64,000 nucleotides of DNA from CAKZQX01 sp034435975 (lineage in GTDB: Bacteria > Chloroflexota > Chloroflexia > Chloroflexales > Chloroflexaceae). Made by a program: the position numbers and the translations under genes. Within the stretch, counting starts at the first letter, position 1. Every line of letters starts with the position of its first letter. Below the pieces are notes generated by a model that was not told the origin of the DNA, ran no database searches, and saw only the letters and a list, made by a program, of their open reading frames with translations. Shown here one piece after another: positions 44,001-51,142 of this stretch. The DNA is taken from positions 1 through 64,000 of the forward strand of contig DAOTWD010000003.1 of the NCBI GenBank assembly GCA_034435975.1. Reading direction: 5' to 3'.

Positions 44001-44348
44001 GCCCCCGAATTGCTGCAGCGTCTGTCGCAAGCGTATACAGCCCGGGCGGGCGATGATGCGCTCTTCCATGCGATTGCGGGTTTGCTGGCACACCGTGCGG
44101 GTGACATGGAGACGGCCGTTGTGGCCTATGGCCGTGCCGCCGATTTGCAGCCGCAGAGCCTGGAATATCGCCGCAACTATACGATTGTGTTAAGCGACAC
44201 TCGCCGCTATGCGCAGGCACTCGACGAGGCACGCGCAACGTTGGCTCTGGCACAAAGGCAGAATGCCTCAATAGCGGTCACCAATCAACTCGAAATACTG
44301 ATCTCCTTCCTGCAAGAGCGGGTGGCCGGTGGGCAGCCAGGATTTTGA
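41052..44348 (+). CDS. O-antigen ligase/polymerase-like membrane protein with C-terminal TPRs
   Basis: A 1098-aa protein. Residues ~15-680 form about 14 membrane helices of the O-antigen ligase/Wzy_C superfamily. The large external loop near 475-545 carries 'RLIWFGDEHAGGAVALITDNPLRMLIGWGPESM', the family region for lipid-linked sugar substrates, and is followed by 'SPDRSHQALLDELVTRGLLGL'. A Ser/Lys-rich linker (about 655-705), another helix (about 720), and then TPR repeats to the end (about 780-1090, 'YANLGRLNNFWYTW', 'ADLYRLQGRLDEATDRYIAVIERNP') follow. It probably polymerises or transfers surface glycans, with the WecA/TagO-type enzyme at 46.8 kb supplying the lipid carrier step. The start at 41052 lacks a strong ribosome site; a start 27 codons earlier is less likely. 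Confidence 0.82.
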   Translation: MQRQTTLSTWCERIIEGGWLLALTLIPIYFNLFSARHFEPDKATMLRAIVLIMVAAGIARAIDQFTQHNMPTDGPAPLEATTGSNPFPHIWQRFQQLPLAVPVLVYALVFIFTTFTSIVPLTSFWGSYQRLQGTYTHFAYIGLFVMIVMTMRRYAQLERFITITLVTSLVVAGYGILQHFQLDPLPWRGDVITRVASTMGNSIFVAAYMIMIVPLALYRLITAVYAARPAPAATNPRIDLLWALAQVLLVVGTLALLLMAIQFSAVVRTVGFRYWWVFPGAVAVATALWTLLTLDLPRQPCRVPLWPGILFGSYLVLLGLVFVLSIPVQAIDESNTRGAFWWLWLLVSIVAISLFYGLALLLPPQSSPASRLTWWLRSAGMLVVTLTLLLATFFTQSRGPWIGLGAGLFVFFFLLFMQLERHARAHAQLALARQLQVGLWLWLGITLLAGMFLIIFNTSHAPIFQRLREVPYVGRMGRLLEVNTGTGMVRRLIWFGDEHAGGAVALITDNPLRMLIGWGPESMFVAFNPFYPPLLTSVESRGASPDRSHQALLDELVTRGLLGLMSYFFLIISATVLCWRLMQRAPDLRWQVFFIACMSIVISHVVEGLTGIPIVSTLMMLWVTLAMTIIGGRLAGLLPGGSAYAPVAGPPATESLPVPAAKASKRSASGSSHRSSGKQASVTSRRIADHRHHTLAQRRHDTGLNPAAMALYGLLGMITLAVVWWSNINPIYADMRFQQAQVYEQPDSGLPGQVMALSIYLDTIRHNPREDFYYLSLGRSLMTVANELRAQNMPLGVPETRPRVADLLQLQNEDQVIAFVQSRSPLALLSYAEAVLEHARRLNERNKDHYANLGRLNNFWYTWTGDGERLQIAAEWYRQATELAPQDVTLLNERAGIVALQGSYAAQQGEAEAAQEYYTQAAHMLERSRQLDDRFDDTDVRIADLYRLQGRLDEATDRYIAVIERNPHQLNQSIERIAESMRDAPELLQRLSQAYTARAGDDALFHAIAGLLAHRAGDMETAVVAYGRAADLQPQSLEYRRNYTIVLSDTRRYAQALDEARATLALAQRQNASIAVTNQLEILISFLQERVAGGQPGF

Positions 44349-44563
44349 GTGCCATCGGTCACGATTCTACAATAAGCAATAGCCTTGCTGCGAACGTAGG
44401 AGAACAAATATGAATGAATGATGCTGCAAAAGGGCATGTCTTGCTCTATAGTGATCATCTGTTGCTGTTTTGTCAATAGTGCGTATCATGAAGGAGGAGT
44501 GCAGCAGCGGCAGATCGAGACGAGTGGATATACGATGGCACCTCGCTGCTGCGCCCCTCCTTG

Positions 44564-44569
44564 TATAAT
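44564..44569 (+). promoter_or_regulatory. -10 box for the PAS/STAS gene
   Basis: TATAAT with no convincing -35 partner. It comes just after a GC-rich inverted repeat (GCAGCAGCG at about 44502, CGCTGCTGC at about 44544) and would give a ~30-nt leader containing the GAGGAG ribosome site. Confidence 0.4.
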
Positions 44570-44604
44570 CCAGACAAACAGAGCCTATTCTGTGAGGAGC
44601 CATC

Positions 44605-46719
44605 ATGTCCGATACGCATCCCAATGACCTGACGTTATTTGCTGTCGATCCACAGGTTCTTCTGGACACCCTGCCCGATGGCCTGGTTGTTGTTGACCCA
44701 CAAGGCGTTATTCGCTACTTAAACCTGGCCTGGCACTATCCAGGAATACATACTTTGCAGATTGGCTGTGATTTCCTTACCTGTTATCGTGCAACTTTTA
44801 ATCTCTCGGCTACAACTATAGAGGTATTGCGCACAGGCCTGACGTCTGTACTGAGCGGCGAGCGTGCACAGTTTGCTCTTGATCATACCTGGCAGGTGGC
44901 ACACCAGCAAGGATCTGTAGGACTCATCATACAGCCCTATCACAGCGGTGATACCCACGGGGTTTTGATCCGCCAGGTCAATACTTCTAGCCATAGGCAG
45001 GTCGAGGCCAGCGCTCAGGAACAATCGTACTTTCTGCACACGTTGCTTGATGCGATTCCCAATCCGATCTTCTACAAAGATCGGCAGGGGGTATATACTG
45101 GCTGCAACACAGCCTTTGCTGAGTTCATAGGGAAGCCCCGCACCGAGATTGTGGGCAAAACCGTGTATGACATAGCACCAACAGATTTAGCCGCCATCTA
45201 TCACGCCGCTGATCTCGCGCTGATGGAGCAGCAGGGGACGCAGCGCTACGAGAGTGTGGTGGTCTATGCCGATGGTACACGTCACGATGTAATCTTCATC
45301 AAGGCCACGATCATCGATAGCCAGGGCGCAGTGATGGGGATAGTGGGCACAGTTATGGATATAACTGAGCAGAAGCGGGCGGCGGCAGCCCTGCATCAGC
45401 GTGATGCGATACTCGAGGCGATGAGTTTTGCCGGGCGGCAGTTTTTGGAAACGAACGACTGGGAACAGAAGATCCAGGAGGTGTTAGCGCGACTGGGCCA
45501 GGCAACGGGTGCGGATCGGGCCTATATCTTTGCCAACGAAGGCTTGCGTAATGGACAGATGTATGTCACCCATCTTTATGAATGGGTTGCCGAGGGTATT
45601 AACCCCCAGATCAACAACCCTGACCTGCAGAATGTCTCACTCCGGGAATCTGGTCTGGCCCGCTGGGAAGAGCTGCTGCCACAAGATATACCGATCTATG
45701 GGGCAATCGCTGATTTTCCGCCCGCAGAGCATGATCTCCTGATGTCTCAGGATATTCGCTCGCTGGCGGTGGTGCCAATTTTTGCTGGAACGACGTGGTG
45801 GGGCTTTATGGGCTTTGACGATTGTGATCAAGAACGTGACTGGTCACAGTTGGAGATAGAGACGCTCAAGATCGCAGCCGGTATCATTGGCACCGCGATC
45901 TTACGGCAGCAGAATGAGGAGGCAGTGCGGCGCACCGAAGTGCAATACCGCGAGTTGTTCGACAATGCCAGCGATATTATTTATACCCACACCTTGCAAG
46001 GTATTTTAACCTCGGTCAACAATGCGATGGTGCGGTTGACCGGTTATCGACATGAGGAACTTATTGGGAAAAATATTGCGCACCTGATTGCCCCCGAATA
46101 CCTCGAACGTACCCAGATGATGACGAAGCATAAACTGGCGGAAGGTGGGACGACACCGTATGAAGTAGAGTTCATTACCTGCACCGGGCAGCGTGTGCTG
46201 CTGGAAACCAGCACGCGCCTGATCTATGATCATGGCCAACCTGTGGGCGTGCAGGGCATTGCCCGCGATATTACTGAACGCCGGCGTGCAGAGGAGATTG
46301 CCCGCCAGAGTGCCATACAAGCCGAAATTATTCGGGCCCAGGAGGCTGCCCTGGCCGAGCTATCATCACCACTGCTGGTGATTGACCACCAGATTATCTT
46401 AATGCCGTTGATCGGTGGTATTGACGCCCAACGGTCGCAACACGTGATCGAGGAGTTATTGCACGGTGTGCAGCACCACCGCGCCCTGATGGTAATTGTG
46501 GACATCACTGGCCTGGCTGTCGTCGATACTCAGGTGGCGAATGCAATCATCGAGGCGACACAGGCGGTACGCTTGTTGGGCGCACAGGTAATTCTGACCG
46601 GCATCAGTCCTCAAATAGCGCAGACCCTGGTGGGTCTGGGGGTGGATCTCAAGGGGATCATTACCCTCAGTAACTTGCAGTATGGCGTGCGGTATGCGCT
46701 AAAGCATACCCGACGTTAA
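44605..46719 (+). CDS. PAS-GAF-PAS-STAS sensor protein (RsbR-like)
   Basis: A 704-aa cytoplasmic signalling protein without membrane helices. Order: a degenerate PAS (15-125), PAS (145-260, 'IFYKDRQGVYTGCNTAFAEFIGK'), GAF (270-430, 'GADRAYIFANE', 'ALAVVPIF'-like 'SLAVVPIFAGTTWWGFMGFDD'), PAS (445-560, 'ITERRRAEE' end), a helical linker ('AEIIRAQEAALAELSSPLL') and a STAS domain (585-700). The STAS domain holds 'VDITGLAVVDTQVANAII', whose threonine is the phosphorylation site in RsbR-type stressosome proteins. There is no kinase domain. The RsbS, RsbT or phosphatase partners expected for a stressosome are absent nearby. The start is supported by GAGGAG six bases upstream. Confidence 0.88.
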   Translation: MSDTHPNDLTLFAVDPQVLLDTLPDGLVVVDPQGVIRYLNLAWHYPGIHTLQIGCDFLTCYRATFNLSATTIEVLRTGLTSVLSGERAQFALDHTWQVAHQQGSVGLIIQPYHSGDTHGVLIRQVNTSSHRQVEASAQEQSYFLHTLLDAIPNPIFYKDRQGVYTGCNTAFAEFIGKPRTEIVGKTVYDIAPTDLAAIYHAADLALMEQQGTQRYESVVVYADGTRHDVIFIKATIIDSQGAVMGIVGTVMDITEQKRAAAALHQRDAILEAMSFAGRQFLETNDWEQKIQEVLARLGQATGADRAYIFANEGLRNGQMYVTHLYEWVAEGINPQINNPDLQNVSLRESGLARWEELLPQDIPIYGAIADFPPAEHDLLMSQDIRSLAVVPIFAGTTWWGFMGFDDCDQERDWSQLEIETLKIAAGIIGTAILRQQNEEAVRRTEVQYRELFDNASDIIYTHTLQGILTSVNNAMVRLTGYRHEELIGKNIAHLIAPEYLERTQMMTKHKLAEGGTTPYEVEFITCTGQRVLLETSTRLIYDHGQPVGVQGIARDITERRRAEEIARQSAIQAEIIRAQEAALAELSSPLLVIDHQIILMPLIGGIDAQRSQHVIEELLHGVQHHRALMVIVDITGLAVVDTQVANAIIEATQAVRLLGAQVILTGISPQIAQTLVGLGVDLKGIITLSNLQYGVRYALKHTRR

Positions 46720-46823
46720 AGTATGTACAGCATGAGAGGTGTAAATTTTCAAGCACGAAGAACACAAAAAACACAGGGGTGGAATCGATCTGAGTATACA
46801 TCTGCTTCTTATCTCAAACACCT

Positions 46824-47840
46824 ATGATTCACATCGTATTCATCCTCATAACGGCATTGTCCTTCTCGATCATCAGCACAATGGTGGCACGCTGGGCAGC
46901 GCTACGTACTGGCGTTGTCGCTGTGCCGCGTACACGCGACATCCACCTCACACCAGTGCCGCTACTGGGCGGGGTGGCAATTTATGTGGCTTTTGTGGCC
47001 GCATCGCTATTGTTCAACGAGCGGGCGTACCTGCGCGAACTGTTTGGCATTCTCGCTGGTGCGACGTTTGTCGCGCTGGTGGGGCTGGTTGATGATCGCT
47101 GGGATCTGAACGTCCGTCTCAAACTGGTTGGGCAACTGGTAGCCGGCGGTATTCTGCTGCTGGGCGGTACCCAGATCCAGCTCTTTGCCCAGCCTTGGCT
47201 GAACGGGTTGCTCACCCTCTTCTGGGTAGTTGGTATCACCAATGCGCTCAATTTGCTCGATAACATGGATGGCCTCTCTGGTGGTATTGCGGCGATCGCT
47301 GCGGCATTCTTCTTGCTCCTGGCGGCTATGAATGAACCACGTCAGGTGCTGGTGGGTGCAATGGCGGCGGCGCTCATGGGGGCATGTATCGGTTTTTTGC
47401 GCTATAACTTGAGTCCTGGCACAATTTTTATGGGCGATGCAGGCAGTCTCTTTCTGGGTTTTATGCTGGCAGCGTTGGCGATTAAACTGCGGTTTCTCTC
47501 CAATATTCCCCTCGTCACCTGGATGGTACCGGTGTGCGTGCTGGCACTGCCTATTTTCGATACCACTCTGGTCTGTGTGTCGCGCCTGCGCCGACACGTC
47601 AATCCCTTCACCACCGCCGGCAAAGATCATCTCTCGCATCGACTGGTAGCCCTGGGTATGACCCGGCGCGAGGCAGTGCTGACCTGTTATCTGCTGGCAG
47701 GTGCCTGTGGTATGGTTGGTGTTTATATGACACAGGCCCGTCTGTATGAAGCCTATGTGGTGGGCAGCATTTTCGTGATAACCTTGCTAGCAGCCTTAAT
47801 ATGGCTCGAACACTATTGCCCAGCCGGTATACGGCGTTGA
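46824..47840 (+). CDS. WecA/TagO-type undecaprenyl-phosphate sugar-1-P transferase
   Basis: A 338-aa integral membrane enzyme of the GT4/MraY-WecA family, with about ten helices. Family motifs are visible: 'VALVGLVDDRWDLN' near residue 93 (the paired Asp), 'NALNLLDNMDGLSGGIAAIAA' near 145, 'FMGDAGSLFLGFMLAALAI' near 205, and 'HLSHRLVALGM' near 275 in place of the HIHH loop. These enzymes attach a UDP-sugar phosphate (usually GlcNAc) to undecaprenyl phosphate to start surface glycan or teichoic-acid-type synthesis. The MraY role is unlikely because the motifs match the WecA/TagO branch. It is close to the ligase-like gene (41.0 kb), which fits one surface glycan pathway. Confidence 0.9.
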   Translation: MIHIVFILITALSFSIISTMVARWAALRTGVVAVPRTRDIHLTPVPLLGGVAIYVAFVAASLLFNERAYLRELFGILAGATFVALVGLVDDRWDLNVRLKLVGQLVAGGILLLGGTQIQLFAQPWLNGLLTLFWVVGITNALNLLDNMDGLSGGIAAIAAAFFLLLAAMNEPRQVLVGAMAAALMGACIGFLRYNLSPGTIFMGDAGSLFLGFMLAALAIKLRFLSNIPLVTWMVPVCVLALPIFDTTLVCVSRLRRHVNPFTTAGKDHLSHRLVALGMTRREAVLTCYLLAGACGMVGVYMTQARLYEAYVVGSIFVITLLAALIWLEHYCPAGIRR

Positions 47841-47875
47841 CTGACCAAGCCTTCTTTGTTTATAAGTCATCATTC

Positions 47876-47915
47876 CTAGCCACCTGACCAGGTAAAAGAC
47901 TGGTCAGGTGGCTAG
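47876..47915. terminator. Perfect 16-bp hairpin after the WecA/TagO-type gene
   Basis: CTAGCCACCTGACCAG (47876-47891), loop GTAAAAGA, CTGGTCAGGTGGCTAG (47900-47915). It is a perfect 16-bp stem 36 bp after the stop codon. There is no T run on either strand, so termination would need other help, or it may be a processing or boundary hairpin. Confidence 0.55.
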
Positions 47916-47937
47916 TCTACCGATGTGTCATCAGTGC

Positions 47938-48335
47938 TACAATAGCCACACAAAGTCTGGTAGTGCTTTGATTGAACTGAGAGAAGAGAGGAGAAATTCT
48001 CTTAGTCCCGGTTATCGTCACTACGGAATGGCTGCTCATCGCCTGTACCTCCTGGCGACGCCCGCTACATAGAGCGCAATGTAGTGGGCGTTGTTGTGTG
48101 TCTGTTCTGTTCAACCAGACGTTCTGGTTCAGGTTCCATACGGGTTGGCCACCACGTTGAACCTGGACAGTAAAGCTACGGTCACTGTCTGCCCGGCAAC
48201 TGAAGTCGCGGGTCAGGGCGGCGAAGCCCGCGCAGGCGGGCTTGCATGGCCACGGAGGTGGCCTTTGCCCACTGGAGCCGAGGCGTTTCCACCCACGGTA
48301 CAGCCGATCAACGGGATGTTGACGTAGCCCTACCA
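47938..48335 (+). ncRNA. Hairpin-rich non-coding region, possible structured RNA
   Basis: A TACAAT box (47938-47943) begins a stretch with many complementary arms. They include ACGCCCGCTACAT / ATGTAGTGGGCGT (48058-48091), which is followed by a T/G-rich tail and could end a ~150-nt transcript. Then come AACCAGA / TCTGGTT (about 48113-48130), GACAGT / ACTGTC (about 48165-48188), and palindromic GCCCGCGCAGGCGGGC (about 48228). It does not match tmRNA, RNase P RNA or SRP RNA core motifs as I know them. It may be a small RNA plus intergenic palindromes. The rest of 48336-48575 shows no gene. Confidence 0.3.
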
Positions 48336-48575
48336 GATTGGTGACTCTTGACGATACCCCGGTATCAATCGTATGTTATGATTCAGAACGTTGAGATTGC
48401 TCCCAGATTGGCAACCTTTTAGATGGGGTAGTCTGGCGGGGCCGTGTCCCACCATACGGTTCTTTTTCGGCTCGTTTTGGTGTCAACGCCGCCACAATGG
48501 GCCGAGGTTATGGGCGAATATTTCCCTGATATGGTTCCCCTACCCGCATCAGACAATATGGCCTGAGGTATGTTG

Positions 48576-48971
48576 ATGGAGATGTATGTTATCCGGCGAC
48601 GCTGGTATGCCCTGGTGCTACTGCTCTGCATCGTGCTGCTGATCGGACTATTCAGCTACCGTCGCATTGTGGAACAACCTGCCGCGGCGAGCCGCATTAC
48701 CCACATCGCCCGTGAGTTGAATGGGTATCGCGTCTATTGGGCAGGCGGCACAGATCTGGCAGACATTGCCACCTACGATGTGCAGGTATGTGAACTGCCT
48801 TGCCAGGGTTGGCGTGATTGGCAAATGCAGGTGACCGAAACATCGGCCTGGTTTGGCCCGGATGAGGGTAAGCATTTTGGCTTTCGCGTGCGGGCGCGTG
48901 ATCAGTACGGGTATACCGAGCCGTGGCCTACACGCCCTGGTATGGACACCAGGCAGGCGCGGCAGCGTTAA
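48576..48971 (+). CDS. Membrane-anchored FN3-like small protein
   Basis: A 131-aa protein with one N-terminal helix ('WYALVLLLCIVLLIGLFSY', about 8-28) and an extracytoplasmic beta domain. That domain shows 'GYRVYWAGGTDLADIATYDVQV' and 'GFRVRARDQYGYTEPWP', a pattern typical of a fibronectin type III fold (the last strand 'FRVRARD..G'). Two Cys in 'VCELPCQGW' may form a disulfide. The ATG at 48576 is chosen because GAGG lies seven bases upstream; ATGs at 48570 and 48582 are alternatives. The function is unknown and it stands alone. Confidence 0.6.
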   Translation: MEMYVIRRRWYALVLLLCIVLLIGLFSYRRIVEQPAAASRITHIARELNGYRVYWAGGTDLADIATYDVQVCELPCQGWRDWQMQVTETSAWFGPDEGKHFGFRVRARDQYGYTEPWPTRPGMDTRQARQR

Positions 48972-49111
48972 GGGTAGGCACCCCGGCAGTTCTTGCAAGC
49001 GCAGATCAATAGGACACCGGAGTTAAGGCTTGAGCCTGGACTTCTGCTCGTTCCTGCTGGGTATAGGATTGCTCTATCCGACAGCCGCAAGCCCCGGGTA
49101 CCTAGGAACGG

Positions 49112-50302
49112 TCAGTGGTCAATCATGGGCAGTCGCTCACTACGCAAAACGGTGTCGGTAACACGCGCAGCACGCACGCAGGCTTCAAACCGGGGGCTGC
49201 AGAGCATATCCGCACCACGTTCAATTGCCAGCGTGGTCACCATGGCTATATGCTCATCTGGCATCGCATCCGTAAAGCCTGGTGTTACCATAATCGGCAT
49301 GCCAATGCTGCGTATCTCTGCCAGGCGACGGAGTAGCGCCCGGTTTTGCGTTGGCGATTTCGTTGTACCCAGGCCTGGATCTAACACCAGATTCGTCGGC
49401 TTAATCCCCTGCGATTGGGCATAGTCGATCCGGCTGTGCAGATCGCTGATAATCGCTGCCAGCATTCCACTCTCACTGGTATCGGGTAGCGGTTGATCCG
49501 TCCCTGTCCATCCAGCATGTGATAGCACGATCGGTACGCCCTCTCTGGCAACCAGTGCCGCCAATGGCTGATTCCAACTGCCAGTAGTGGTGCGCAGCCC
49601 TGCCGGATCATAGACCAGCTGCGCTCCGGCCTGGAGCGCGGCTGCTATCAATGTTACCTCTGAACCGCGCACGATCAATGGTCGTGATTGTTGGTACGTT
49701 AGCGCCTTTACGATAGCTACCAGCACGGATTGTCTGTCGGCAGCGGTTACGGTGCTATCCAGAACCAGCAGATCGGCCCCCGCCTCCAGCGCCGCGTCTG
49801 CCTGTTGCACGATGCGGTTTACCAGTTCAGCAGTCGTATCAGGCCGGGCATCTTGGGAGGAATCGCCGGCTACATTAAGCAACGCAGCCACATAGCTACG
49901 TTGGCCCCAATGCAACTGGTCATTTCTGAGGACAAGCGTTCCCCGATCTACGGCCTCATACGCTGCCAGCGTCTGAGCCAGTTCGTTCGCCAGAGTCTGG
50001 ATCGCTGGCAGTGGAATGCGCCGAAAGCGAGCGATCAATTCCTGTAACTGGCGTAAGGAAGCAAAGATCAATGCATCAGTCTTTATCTCACGCTGGCCCA
50101 GATATACATCAGGGTGGATCAGGGCATCACCGTCCAGCGCCAGCAATTCCTGCTTCAAGATCATGGCCGCTGTTGCCTCAAGCTGGCTGATACGTACCAT
50201 CCGTGCGCTGCCTTTGAGCAGCATGCGCTCTACACCTTCGGGATAGGTTTCGATGCTCGCGATCTCATCTGCCAGGTCGCGCTGGTTGGTACACGTCAAC
50301 AT
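49112..50302 (-). CDS. Dihydropteroate synthase-like protein with N-terminal extension and eroded motifs
   Basis: A 396-aa protein. The N-terminal ~125 residues ('YPEGVERMLLKGSARMVRI...ATAAMILKQELLALDGDAL') match the extension seen on Chloroflexota-type dihydropteroate synthases, and the rest is a TIM barrel. Of the DHPS motifs, 'LDPGLGTTKSP' near 305 is kept. The pterin/pyrophosphate loop 'LNVTPDSF' reads 'LNVAGDSSQ' near 145, the 'GGESTRPG' strand reads 'LDSTVTAAD', the SRK loop is replaced by 'MVTPGFTDA', and the closing RVHDV by 'MLCSPRF'. It is therefore unlikely to be a normal FolP. The gene is coupled to an upstream small membrane protein. The start at 50302 or 50317 cannot be decided. 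Confidence 0.7.
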   Translation of the reverse strand: MLTCTNQRDLADEIASIETYPEGVERMLLKGSARMVRISQLEATAAMILKQELLALDGDALIHPDVYLGQREIKTDALIFASLRQLQELIARFRRIPLPAIQTLANELAQTLAAYEAVDRGTLVLRNDQLHWGQRSYVAALLNVAGDSSQDARPDTTAELVNRIVQQADAALEAGADLLVLDSTVTAADRQSVLVAIVKALTYQQSRPLIVRGSEVTLIAAALQAGAQLVYDPAGLRTTTGSWNQPLAALVAREGVPIVLSHAGWTGTDQPLPDTSESGMLAAIISDLHSRIDYAQSQGIKPTNLVLDPGLGTTKSPTQNRALLRRLAEIRSIGMPIMVTPGFTDAMPDEHIAMVTTLAIERGADMLCSPRFEACVRAARVTDTVLRSERLPMIDH

Positions 50303-50309
50303 ACGGGGG

Positions 50310-50591
50310 TTATACATGTGGGTTCTGCTGCTGACTGGCACGCTGATGCAGAATGGTACGTCGTTCAGTATGGTAGGTGCGCCATCCGACCCAAAACAGA
50401 AATGGTAACAAAATGAACCACCACTCGCGCAGTTCGTGGACGTTGCGTATCAATTGACGTAACTTCCGAGAATAGGGTAGACTTTCAAGCCGGGCCTGTG
50501 CTATGGTCAAAAGCTGTGCCAGTTTATTGTCCTCAGCAGGCACAGCGGACAGGCACAACTGGCTGCAGTATCTGGCATTCAATGCGAACAT
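50310..50591 (-). CDS. Small single-span membrane protein
   Basis: A 93-aa protein whose start at 50589-50591 has a strong GGGAGGA ribosome site seven bases upstream. The N-terminal ~55 residues are hydrophilic and helical, then comes one membrane helix ('EWWFILLPFLFWVGW', about 60-75) and a basic, Gln-rich tail. This puts the N-terminus on either side; the positive tail suggests it stays in the cytoplasm. It is immediately upstream of the DHPS-like gene (7 bp or a short overlap depending on its start), so the two are co-translated. I do not recognise the family. Confidence 0.65.
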   Translation of the reverse strand: MFALNARYCSQLCLSAVPAEDNKLAQLLTIAQARLESLPYSRKLRQLIRNVHELREWWFILLPFLFWVGWRTYHTERRTILHQRASQQQNPHV

Positions 50592-50935
50592 GCCTGTATC
50601 CTCCCTCGTATACTCCAACAAGAATTTTGGGCTATCATTCACCACACAGATCGCCGACCAGCACCCGATGTGCCTGAAGATGCTGGATGCACGTGTCTAT
50701 CAGAACGGCTATGGCAACAATTCTAGCACGACCGCCAGCCTTTCTGCAACTATACGTTCAAATGTATCAGCTTCCATTCAGTGCTGTATCAGCTTGAAAT
50801 TGATCAAGGAGCAACGAGATGCCAGTATAATATACCAATCTGACATCAGCGGTGAAGAACTGGGATCCAGGCGGGAGACTGTGAGCACCCCGTCCGGGCT
50901 TCAGCCTGGACGCCAGGCTTACTATTGTACATTGT

Positions 50936-51060
50936 TCTCGTGGTTGACCACCGTGATGTTGTAAGGATACGGCGGAACGACGCTCGTCGTTGATACGGTA
51001 CCAGAAACGACAACCGTCGTTCCTCCAGACGCCGCATATGTAACGTGGCTGACCACGAGC
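50936..51060 (+). repeat. Inverted-repeat element family B, copy 2
   Basis: A 125-bp imperfect palindrome. The outer arms are CTCGTGGTTGACCAC (50937-50951) and GTGGCTGACCACGAG (51045-51059), and the inner arms GGCGGAACGACG..CGTCGTT and AACGAC..CCGTCGTTCCTCC. It matches the longer element at 4740-5022. The transcript would form a long hairpin. It lies upstream of the glycosidase gene, and no gene is visible in 50592-51142. Confidence 0.6.
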
Positions 51061-51142
51061 TTCTGAGCAGAGTCATAGGAGACTATGCTCAGATGACCTC
51101 TGCTCAGATGGGATAGACAAGAACGATTTCTGGAGGATAAGA

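Noticed and set aside
47938..48335. Known RNA such as tmRNA, RNase P RNA or SRP RNA
   Set aside because: The core motifs of these RNAs (GGTTCGA-type tmRNA end, AGAGGAAAGTCCGGGC of RNase P, GGAAGGAAGCAGCC of SRP) are not present.
50503..50964. 153-codon plus-strand frame
   Set aside because: It overlaps the small membrane protein gene on the other strand, which has a strong ribosome site, and ends in the family B element.
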